A DNA stretch of 64,000 nucleotides from Dyadobacter psychrophilus (GTDB lineage Bacteria > Bacteroidota > Bacteroidia > Cytophagales > Spirosomataceae): the NCBI RefSeq assembly GCF_900167945.1, contig NZ_FUZA01000001.1, positions 434,001 through 498,000 of the forward strand, in the 5' to 3' direction. Shown here piece by piece: positions 18,177-25,207 of the stretch (within the stretch, counting starts at the first letter, position 1; every line of letters begins with the position of its first letter). Position numbers and translations under genes: made by a program. The notes under the pieces were generated by a model. The model had not been told where the DNA came from, ran no database searches, and saw nothing but the letters and a program-made list of their open reading frames with translations.

Positions 18177-19270
18177 CACTTCCAGAAATTACTTACCCTT
18201 TTCTGAACTGGCGGGATGGTATGAAAATCACCCAGCGACATCTCGTCGCACACGACCACGCGATCCGCGACGCGGTGCGCGATGCCACCGCCATTTTTTT
18301 AAATGCGCATAACTATGGCCTGCTGCCGGCCTCCGATAATTCAGGTGCGGGAATTCAGCTTCGGGTCCTGGGCGACACCATCCAGATGTTGTCCTGCCGC
18401 GCCGTTACACCCGGCGGCATACGCGTCGAATGGGATGCAGGAACGGATCCCGACAGCGTAAGCCTGTCATTGATGGATTACAAAAACAGGCTTGGCAATG
18501 CGGGCATTTTTTACGTTGTCCTGCGCATTGCTCTTTCCAACTTAACCGAAACGGGTGAGTATGATATGGAAGAGCAACCGCTCCGTAAGCCTTTTGTGAC
18601 ATTAAAACCCATGCTGGAACTGCTTTCCGTGCATGAAAAGCTTTCGGACGCCCATAGTATGCCTATTTTCAGGATACGGTTTGAAGGGCAAATGTTTTCT
18701 CCCGATTACGATTACATTCCTCCCTCGGCTGGTGTTTACGGTGAGAACTTGCTCTGGTATTACGAAACCTGCGGAAAACAGATCAACAGCATTCACCAGA
18801 CCGCAATACTGATCCTGAAAAAGATAAACGGCATGCAAAACCAGTCCCCTGTTGCCAGGGACATTTACCAGATCTCGGAAAAACTGGTTTTCGCCGGCCT
18901 CGAAATTATAGATCATTACCGGCTTATTTCCAAAGATCTTCCCCCTGTCCATTTCATTCAGGAGCTGGTCCGGTATGCCCGCACGATGCGCACCGCCATT
19001 GATTGTCTGTCGGAAAGCAGTGCCAGTCGTTTTTATCAGTATTTGCGGAATAATGTGGCCGGGACAACCAAATTCAACACGCATTACGGAGAAGTTACAA
19101 AGTCGGTAATGGACTCAATGATCGACTCCGTACTGACCAGCCCTTATAATCACAACGATTGCAGCCTTCTGCTCGACAATGTGAAGGGCTATCTGGACTT
19201 TATCGATTTCGTCCTCCAAAACCTGCTGGCACTTCCATATGTGGATGCCGGGAAGTGGGACATTGCTTAA
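18173..19270 (+). CDS. tssK: TssK, baseplate-to-membrane connector
   Basis: Protein of 365 residues with the TssK opening PFLNWRDGMKITQRHLVAHDHAIRDAVRDA and MQNQSPVARDIYQISEKLVFAG in the middle region. TssK trimers connect the TssEFG baseplate to the membrane complex, and in subtype iii presumably contact TssN and TssO. The length is shorter than the approximately 440 residues common in Proteobacteria but fits Bacteroidota homologues. It overlaps tssN by 4 nt (ATGA) and is followed 12 nt later by the first TssO-like gene. Confidence 0.86.
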   Translation: MTLPEITYPFLNWRDGMKITQRHLVAHDHAIRDAVRDATAIFLNAHNYGLLPASDNSGAGIQLRVLGDTIQMLSCRAVTPGGIRVEWDAGTDPDSVSLSLMDYKNRLGNAGIFYVVLRIALSNLTETGEYDMEEQPLRKPFVTLKPMLELLSVHEKLSDAHSMPIFRIRFEGQMFSPDYDYIPPSAGVYGENLLWYYETCGKQINSIHQTAILILKKINGMQNQSPVARDIYQISEKLVFAGLEIIDHYRLISKDLPPVHFIQELVRYARTMRTAIDCLSESSASRFYQYLRNNVAGTTKFNTHYGEVTKSVMDSMIDSVLTSPYNHNDCSLLLDNVKGYLDFIDFVLQNLLALPYVDAGKWDIA

Positions 19271-19282
19271 CATGCACGAAAT

Positions 19283-19765
19283 ATGAGCCGATCTCAATGG
19301 TATATACTGATCAATGTGGCGCTACTGCTTTTCGGGAGCATCGCTTTTTATTATGCTACGCCCAAATTTCGGAAGAGCAATCAAACAAAGCTTATCAGCC
19401 AGGAAAAGGAAAGTGAGTTCAGAAAGGAAGTGATCATTCTCGATAGTTTATACAAACAACATGTTGAAGCACTGGCTACCAATGATCAGATCGCGATTGC
19501 AAGTACTGACGCCGTTTTAGAGAGACAATTTGCATTAATGAAAAAAGAATATGCAGGGCAAACCTCCCCTGCCCTGCTGGCGTCTAAGCTCATACGTAAT
19601 TACCAGGTGAGAGTTTTGCTGAATAAGCATTTATTAAGCAAACGAAGCGAGCAGGCAGGTGAAATGAAACGGGTTAGTACGCTGGTTTCCAAACTGGAAG
19701 AACAGAATGCGGAGTTGAAATCTCAAAATCAAATGATCAAGCAGGTTCTTTTGGGCCTGCCTTAA
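19283..19765 (+). CDS. Single-pass coiled-coil membrane protein, TssO-like
   Basis: Protein of 160 residues: N-terminal membrane helix (about 7-24, WYILINVALLLFGSIAFYYA), then a long helical region ending in a Glu/Lys/Gln heptad-like coil (KRVSTLVSKLEEQNAELKSQNQMIKQV). It has the same size and architecture as the next gene, TssO, so the two may be diverged duplicates forming a heteromeric membrane part. TssP or an unnamed subtype iii component is the alternative. The start lies 12 nt after tssK. The periplasmic location of the coil is inferred from topology. Confidence 0.72.
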   Translation: MSRSQWYILINVALLLFGSIAFYYATPKFRKSNQTKLISQEKESEFRKEVIILDSLYKQHVEALATNDQIAIASTDAVLERQFALMKKEYAGQTSPALLASKLIRNYQVRVLLNKHLLSKRSEQAGEMKRVSTLVSKLEEQNAELKSQNQMIKQVLLGLP

Positions 19766-19775
19766 CCGACTCTCC

Positions 19776-20258
19776 ATGAAGCCAATAAATGCCGCACAGC
19801 GCAATACAACCATTCTTCAATTCTCGCTATGCTATTTTCTGATGATTTTGCTGGTTGTTTTTTTGCTCTATTTTTCCCTGATTGAAATACCAAAAAAACA
19901 AAGCGAGCTGACTGCGATCACGAATGAGCAGGTCGAAAAACTGATACGTCACACCAATGACGCGGACACATTGGTTATTCAAATCCAAAGGGCAGCGGAT
20001 GTAAAGGCAGAGGCGCTGGCGCCGCTTTTTAAATGGACAGGTGATCTTCAAAATGCGTATCAACAGCCATTTTACACGAGCATTATCACCAGTTACGTGG
20101 ATCTGTTCAATGAAATCGTGAAAAGCAAAGCCGGTGACACAACATTATCTGCCATGAAAACAAAGATGACCTCGCTTCAAAAAGAAAACCTTGTCCTGAT
20201 GCAGCAGCACGATGACCTGAACAGCGAACTGACGGAGGCTAAGATGAAAAAGCCTTGA
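19776..20258 (+). CDS. tssO: TssO, subtype iii T6SS membrane protein
   Basis: Protein of 160 residues. It opens MKPINAAQRNTTILQFSLCY with a membrane helix at about 11-38, then a predicted periplasmic helical domain with a C-terminal coil (SLQKENLVLMQQHDDLNSELTEAKM). The short polar N-terminus before the helix and the length fit TssO of Bacteroidota. It is the last gene of the T6SS operon. The following gene converges and ends 8 nt away, and no clear hairpin terminator was seen between them. Confidence 0.75.
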   Translation: MKPINAAQRNTTILQFSLCYFLMILLVVFLLYFSLIEIPKKQSELTAITNEQVEKLIRHTNDADTLVIQIQRAADVKAEALAPLFKWTGDLQNAYQQPFYTSIITSYVDLFNEIVKSKAGDTTLSAMKTKMTSLQKENLVLMQQHDDLNSELTEAKMKKP

Positions 20259-20266
20259 CCGGACTT

Positions 20267-22630
20267 TTACTCGCTGCGCAAGCTTTTTACGGGGTCCATT
20301 AATGCGGCCTTAACGCTTTGGAAAGAGATCGTCAGCAAGGCAATCGCCAAAGCAAGCAGCCCCGCAAAACCGAAAACCCACCACGGCATGTCCATCCGGT
20401 AAGCAAAGCCCTGCAACCACTTATTCATCACATACCAGGCAATCGGAACGGCGATAATGATCCCGACAAAGACCAGCTTGACAAAGTCCTTCGCCAGGAG
20501 TTGGACAATCCCGGCCAGGCTTGATCCAAGAACTTTGCGAACGCCGATTTCCTTGGTCCTGATTTGTGCCGTATAAGTAGCCAGCCCAAACAAACCCAGG
20601 CAGGAAATAAGAATGGCTATGGAAGCAAAAATATTAAACAACAGGCCAGTCTGCTCTTCCGACTTGTACAAGCTGTTGAACGCCTCGTCCAGAAACGCAT
20701 ATTGAAACGGAGAGTCTGCATTGAATTTTTTCCATACACTCTCTGCCGCCGCAATCGCCTTTTTAGCATCATTACCCGTAGTTTTAATGTAAATGCGGCT
20801 CATGTTGCCGGGATCATAAAGAAAAACCGCCGGCTCGATCTTCTGCTTCATGGATGCAAAATGAAAGTCCTTCACCACCCCGATGATCGTCCCTTCTGTG
20901 TCCCACAACTTGAAACGCTTGCCAATTGGATCTTTTATCCGGGCGGTTTTGACAGCGGTTTCGTTTAATATGAAATGTTTGGAATCCGCCGGTGCGTCTG
21001 TAAAATTTGCGCCCTCTTTCAGCTGCATTTTGAAAAATGGAATAAAGGATTTGTCCGCACTCATGAAACGGATCATCATTGTTTCGCCCGGCTCTTTTCC
21101 GTCCCAGTTGCTGCTGCCTGTCTGGCCGCCGATCAGGACTACATTGAAATTGGACCTGCTGACATCCGTGACGCCTGGCTGGTTCATTAATTCGGATTTA
21201 ATCACATCATAATGCTTTGTCAAATCGCGCATATAGAATGACAAAACGTGTGCTTTGTCATAACCAAGACTTTTTGACCGGATATATTTAAGCTGATTAC
21301 TGATGATCAACGTGCCTGCGATCAGAATTACCGAAACTGTAAACTGGATCACAACGAGCGTTTTCCGGAACATTGCCTCATTCAATCCAGCCGAAACCTT
21401 TCCTTTGAGCGATTTGAGCGGTTCAAAAGAGGATAACAGCATTGCAGGGTAAATGCTCGAAGCAACCAATGTTCCCATGATTGTTGCCCCCAAAACCTGC
21501 CAGATATGAGGTTGTGTGAAATCCAGTACCAACTTTTTACCGGAGATCTGATTAAAGAACGGCATCAGCACATACATAAACAAAACCGCCAGCGATGTTG
21601 CAATCGAAAACAGCAAAACAGTTTCGACTAAAAATTGAATAAAAAGCTGAATGCGCGCAGCACCGACGATTTTACGCATGCTTACTTCTTTGGATCGCAG
21701 CAAAGAGCGGGCAGTGGAAAGGTTAACGTAATTAATGCAGGCGATGATCAGGATCAGCAAAGCTATTATCGAGAACATCCTGACCGTTTCAATGCCTTGC
21801 TCCTTGCCGTCTGATTTATATAAATGCACATTCGGCAAAGCTTGTAAGAGGTAGGTAAGATCCGTATCGTCGGGCTTGTTGCGCAAATGAATGTTACGGA
21901 GTGCTGTCGCGATATCCTGTATTGGCCGGCCTGGCTGCAAAAGTAAATAAGTGGTGTAATCGAATTCAGTAAAATCGCTGTCCATCGTTTTCCCGTCCGC
22001 ACGTCCAGTATACACATCTCTGAAACGGAGGGAAATGGGGAAAACCATGTCACATTTAATACTCGAATTTTCAGGAAAATCTTCAACCACGCCACTTACT
22101 GTGAAAGTCGCTTTATCGGAAGTAATGGCCTTCCCTATGGCGCCGGTGGTACCAAAATAGCGCTTCGCAGTTGTTTCCGTGAGTATAACTGAATGATTAT
22201 CAAGAAACGGCTTCCTTTTGTCACCTTGAATGAGCTTGTAATCAAACATCGTAAACAGAGTCGGATCAGCGAAAAAAGTGTTTTCTTCATTGAAAACCTT
22301 ATCCTTATATCTGAACAATGTGTAAGCACCATTATAGGTCATCCGGACAGCATCTTTCACCTCGGGCACTTCCCTTTTTGCAAACCCGGCGATCGGAGCC
22401 ACAGTGCCGGTCCATATTTGCTGGCTGGCGCCCGTACCCACGCGGTTTTCGAGCTTATAAATGCTGTTGGATTGCGTATTAAACCTGTCAAAACTCAGTT
22501 CATCCCGGACCCAGAGTAAAATGAGAATGCCCACAGCCAGACCGATGGATAATCCTAAGCAATTGATCAGTGAGTAGAAACTGTTATTCAGCAGGTTACG
22601 CCAGGCGATCTTGAAATAATTTGCGATCAT
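20267..22630 (-). CDS. FtsX/MacB-like ABC transporter permease (paralogue 1)
   Basis: Protein of 787 residues typical of the duplicated-FtsX permeases common in Cytophagales. It has an N-terminal helix (YSLINCLGLSIGLAVGILILLW), a MacB-type periplasmic domain, three helices near residues 285-440, a second periplasmic domain and three C-terminal helices. The late loop holds RTKEIGVRKVLGSS, and the protein ends in DPVKSLRSE. No ATPase gene is adjacent, so it either pairs with a distant ATPase or acts as a mechanotransmission protein. The two other paralogues at 25208 and 39077 share the start MLKNYxKIAxRN-like and the LRSE end. A palindrome related to those of the paralogues lies 123 nt upstream. 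Confidence 0.9.
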   Translation of the reverse strand: MIANYFKIAWRNLLNNSFYSLINCLGLSIGLAVGILILLWVRDELSFDRFNTQSNSIYKLENRVGTGASQQIWTGTVAPIAGFAKREVPEVKDAVRMTYNGAYTLFRYKDKVFNEENTFFADPTLFTMFDYKLIQGDKRKPFLDNHSVILTETTAKRYFGTTGAIGKAITSDKATFTVSGVVEDFPENSSIKCDMVFPISLRFRDVYTGRADGKTMDSDFTEFDYTTYLLLQPGRPIQDIATALRNIHLRNKPDDTDLTYLLQALPNVHLYKSDGKEQGIETVRMFSIIALLILIIACINYVNLSTARSLLRSKEVSMRKIVGAARIQLFIQFLVETVLLFSIATSLAVLFMYVLMPFFNQISGKKLVLDFTQPHIWQVLGATIMGTLVASSIYPAMLLSSFEPLKSLKGKVSAGLNEAMFRKTLVVIQFTVSVILIAGTLIISNQLKYIRSKSLGYDKAHVLSFYMRDLTKHYDVIKSELMNQPGVTDVSRSNFNVVLIGGQTGSSNWDGKEPGETMMIRFMSADKSFIPFFKMQLKEGANFTDAPADSKHFILNETAVKTARIKDPIGKRFKLWDTEGTIIGVVKDFHFASMKQKIEPAVFLYDPGNMSRIYIKTTGNDAKKAIAAAESVWKKFNADSPFQYAFLDEAFNSLYKSEEQTGLLFNIFASIAILISCLGLFGLATYTAQIRTKEIGVRKVLGSSLAGIVQLLAKDFVKLVFVGIIIAVPIAWYVMNKWLQGFAYRMDMPWWVFGFAGLLALAIALLTISFQSVKAALMDPVKSLRSE

Positions 22631-22752
22631 ATTGTAGTTTGGAATGGTGCAGAACGCTCTTAGATAGATTGAAAAAATATCTTGCCAGTCAACGGATCAG
22701 CTTTCAAATGCTTGTAAATGAGTATTCTACCAAATACAAACATCACATACGT

Positions 22753-22768
22753 TGTCCGATATTGAACA
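22753..22768. promoter_or_regulatory. 16-bp palindrome upstream of FtsX paralogue 1
   Basis: TGTCCGATATTGAACA. Read in the direction of the permease it is TGTTCAATATCGGACA, an imperfect dyad matching the pattern TGTTCR-N4-YGRACA. It lies 123 nt before the permease start (22630) and 107 nt before the lipoprotein start (22875), so it could serve either divergent gene. Related sites lie upstream of the other two permeases. Confidence 0.4.
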
Positions 22769-22874
22769 GGATTTGTACGGTAATGCGACCGGTAGAAAAA
22801 TCGGTTCTTGTAACTCATTGTGCATTAATTTTATATTAATAACTTGCCTAGAATTAGTTTTATCTTTTGTAGCT

Positions 22875-23699
22875 ATGAAGAAATTACTTTACATTTTTTT
22901 GATTCTCGTTTTCATTTCCTGTGACAAGGATAAGGACCCGGATCCGGCAGGGGAAAATGTCCTAGATAAGCAGCAGGCACCTTTTGGAAATAGTGAAGTG
23001 GCGGTTGAGCTCAAAAAAGTGCTGTTCAATGGGATTCTGGAAGCCGAATATCATTACGAGGGAAAGTTCCTGACGGAAGAACGCCGTTTCGGATCATCTT
23101 CCGGGGCCGACCTTTCGCAGCGCGTCCTTTTCAAAAGGGCTGAGGGCAAGATACAGACGGTCGAGATCATGACCAAATCCCAGGGCGATTCGCTGGAACC
23201 GTCATTTCTGGTCACTTATGAGAACCCGATCAACGACTCTTTACGATATGTAACGCGAAAAGATCTTCGAAATACGGACGTGTCCACAAGAATTTACGCT
23301 TTTGATAATAAAGGTTTTATAACGCGCCAAGAAATTTGGGCTGACGTTAAAGCAAATGAAAGCACAAATGTGTATTACGTTCGCAATGAACAGAGTAATG
23401 TTGCCAAAAGCTGGATGAAAAAACCATCGGAAGCAAAGGGCAATGATGTTGAATATATGTATGACAACCACCCGAACCCGTTTTTCAAAATGGGCCTGGA
23501 CAGTTATGGCGAGATTTCGATCCGGTCGCTCAGCCCCAATAACCCCGTGCGGGAAATTTACTACGCAGGTTCCAAAATCATTTCAAATACCTATTACACA
23601 TACGAGTATTTGCCAAACGGCTATCCATCCAAAGTCACCGTACGGGTAGAAAGCGTGAATTTCCCACCCTACACCTATAACATTGAATTCGGATATTAA
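22875..23699 (+). CDS. Lipoprotein of unknown function
   Basis: Not recognised beyond being secreted. From the ATG at 22875 the protein has 274 residues and starts with a lipoprotein signal (KKLLYIFLILVFISC), with the lipid Cys at about residue 17 followed by DKDKDPDP. The mature part resembles the beta-rich YD-like or DUF4595-type surface lipoproteins, with repeated strands such as VLFNGILEAEYHYEG and TYYTYEYLPNGYPSKV. This resemblance is weak. A longer frame from 22752 has no signal-like start and is rejected. A hairpin terminator follows 40 nt after the stop. Confidence 0.72.
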   Translation: MKKLLYIFLILVFISCDKDKDPDPAGENVLDKQQAPFGNSEVAVELKKVLFNGILEAEYHYEGKFLTEERRFGSSSGADLSQRVLFKRAEGKIQTVEIMTKSQGDSLEPSFLVTYENPINDSLRYVTRKDLRNTDVSTRIYAFDNKGFITRQEIWADVKANESTNVYYVRNEQSNVAKSWMKKPSEAKGNDVEYMYDNHPNPFFKMGLDSYGEISIRSLSPNNPVREIYYAGSKIISNTYYTYEYLPNGYPSKVTVRVESVNFPPYTYNIEFGY

Positions 23700-24112
23700 T
23701 CGCTGGGAGCGAGTTTCATAGTAATTTTCTGAAAATAGGAAGCGGCCTCGGTGCCGCTTTTTTTATTTGACTTGATTGTAGATTCGTTGATGAAAAGTTG
23801 TGTTTGCTTGAAAATGCCCGATTCATCCCGCCAGTCCGACGCATTGACCAGCAACGGTTTTAAGGGCCTGAAAAAATATTCAAACAACACCCAGTTGACA
23901 TACAGATCATGGTTATACCTCACGTAATAGACCGGCTCAAACTTTTCCAGCTTTTCCAAAACGATCTGCATCGGCGTTTTTCCCGACTTCGGGCTCTTCC
24001 TGAGCTGCGGCATAACCGGGTGTAAAACTTTTGCCTCGAGGAGCAAATTGATATAATCATTCAAATTATACAGAACTGTTTCATTTTGAACGATGTAACG
24101 GATCAGTGTCAT
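23696..24112 (-). CDS. Hypothetical protein, convergent with lipoprotein gene
   Basis: Not recognised. It has 138 residues from the preferred ATG at 24112; an upstream ATG at 24151 adds 13 Ser/Thr-rich residues. It is soluble, with aromatic-rich segments (EPVYYVRYNHDLYVNWVLFEYFF) and a Lys/Ser-rich stretch near the C-terminus. The 3' end overlaps the lipoprotein stop by 4 nt. The C-terminal codons also contain the opposite-strand terminator hairpin at 23740-23764. Composition looks coding, but function is unknown. Confidence 0.6.
   Translation of the reverse strand: MTLIRYIVQNETVLYNLNDYINLLLEAKVLHPVMPQLRKSPKSGKTPMQIVLEKLEKFEPVYYVRYNHDLYVNWVLFEYFFRPLKPLLVNASDWRDESGIFKQTQLFINESTIKSNKKSGTEAASYFQKITMKLAPSD
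23740..23764 (+). terminator. Rho-independent terminator of the lipoprotein gene
   Basis: The stem AAGCGGC (23740-23746) pairs with GCCGCTT (23753-23759) across a 6-nt loop and is followed by a T run to 23764. It lies 40 nt after the plus-strand stop, inside the coding region of the minus-strand hypothetical gene. Confidence 0.75.
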
Positions 24113-24216
24113 AGTGAGCGTAAGGGTGGATTGGGATTGTTCAGAAACCAAAAATATCAGAAGGAATCCATTTCAACCAGTGTCAAAGCTAATTTAGAGC
24201 GGTTAAAAACACCGCA

Positions 24217-24250
24217 TAAAAAAAGAGGATGAGTTAAAAACCCATCCTCT
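24217..24250 (-). terminator. Terminator of the beta-barrel protein gene
   Basis: On the minus strand AGAGGATG (24250-24243) pairs with CATCCTCT (24231-24224), and a T run of seven follows. It lies 30 nt after the stop of the gene at 24280-24855. Confidence 0.75.
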
Positions 24251-24279
24251 CATTAAAACCTTTACAGAAGGTAAGACCG

Positions 24280-24855
24280 TTACTTAACCAACGGAATGGC
24301 CCAGAAAATGCTGGCCTGAATAACACTGTTCTTAAAATCGGGATCAATGTCCTGTCCCGTAAAATCACCCACTTTGGAAAGGCCCGCAACATAGCGAACG
24401 CCTACGCCTAATCCGATCGGGGAATGATAACCAATCCCCGCAGCTGCTGCCAGATCCAGGTTCTTCGCAAAGTTGTTTATCGTTTGGTCAGGAATGTCCG
24501 TTGACGTCCTGAATCCCGCCTGGGGGCCAAACTCAACATAAAATCCGCCATTGGTTTTAAATTTAAACATCACAGGCACTGTAACGTAACTGATTTTGAA
24601 ATCAGATTTGTTTCCTGCATTGTTCACTTTCGCTCCCTGTGTTGAGAATAAAACCTCCGGCTGCAATGAAAACACTTTTCCAAATCCGTAGTTAATGATC
24701 CCACCCAAATGATAGCCGACCAATGCATCCGATTCAATGTCGCCGCCAGTATAGTTACTGATGTTCAGACCTGCTTTCGGTCCAATGCTAAACTTTTGTG
24801 CAAATGCTGACTGCACTGAGATGAGCAGGGCGGCAGCCAATAATAATTTTTTCAT
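24280..24855 (-). CDS. Outer-membrane beta-barrel protein (PorT/OmpA-like barrel)
   Basis: Protein of 191 residues with a signal peptide (KKLLLAAALLISVQSAFA, cleavage before QKFS). Alternating hydrophobic strands follow, typical of small Bacteroidota barrels: FSIGPKAGLNISNYTGG, VGYHLGGIINYGFGKVFSLQPEVLFSTQGAK, FYVEFGPQAGFRTS and IGLGVGVRYVAGLSKVGDF. It ends with a hydrophobic strand, ASIFWAIPLVK. It probably sits in the outer membrane, and the ligand is unknown. The gene is monocistronic, with its own terminator. Confidence 0.85.
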   Translation of the reverse strand: MKKLLLAAALLISVQSAFAQKFSIGPKAGLNISNYTGGDIESDALVGYHLGGIINYGFGKVFSLQPEVLFSTQGAKVNNAGNKSDFKISYVTVPVMFKFKTNGGFYVEFGPQAGFRTSTDIPDQTINNFAKNLDLAAAAGIGYHSPIGLGVGVRYVAGLSKVGDFTGQDIDPDFKNSVIQASIFWAIPLVK

Positions 24856-25207
24856 AGTTGAGATAAATGTTTAATGTTTTACAAATCCGTTTTTGATTTG
24901 CCTTTGCAGTCCCGGCACCAACCGGGCCTCAACATTCACCAGTTCAAATCTTGTGCCATGACAATCATTAGTATATAGGCGTTTTATCTGCCCCCGAATT
25001 TCCCCACTTCCCTGGATGATAGTGCCGAATCCCTGACAAGGTTGTAAAACGTGCGTTCCAAACCGAACGAACCCTGTTCGGTAATGAACATTAAAAACGC
25101 GGAAATTAAATATATATAATTGAATATCAGCACATTAAATACTTGGCAGGTTTTTTGAAATACGCGGGTTACTCCCTTGTCAATATTCAAACTTAGCCAC
25201 TCAGAAG
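24856..25207. other. Intergenic region between divergent barrel and permease genes
   Basis: A 352-nt AT-rich divergent promoter region. It contains the 16-bp palindrome at 25075-25090 and an overlapping 7-bp inverted repeat (ACCGAAC at 25062-25068, GTTCGGT at 25076-25082). A 68-codon minus-strand frame (24984-25190) has no family features and is not called. Confidence 0.5.
25075..25090. promoter_or_regulatory. 16-bp palindrome upstream of FtsX paralogue 2
   Basis: TGTTCGGTAATGAACA, an imperfect dyad (TGTTC-N6-GAACA) 117 nt before the permease start at 25208. It matches the sites near 22753 and 41565. Part of it also overlaps a second inverted repeat of accgaac/gttcggt type. Confidence 0.5.

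Noticed and set aside
24984-25190. 68-codon minus-strand frame in the divergent region before permease paralogue 2
   Set aside because: It overlaps the palindrome and promoter area and has no signal, domain or coding-like composition.
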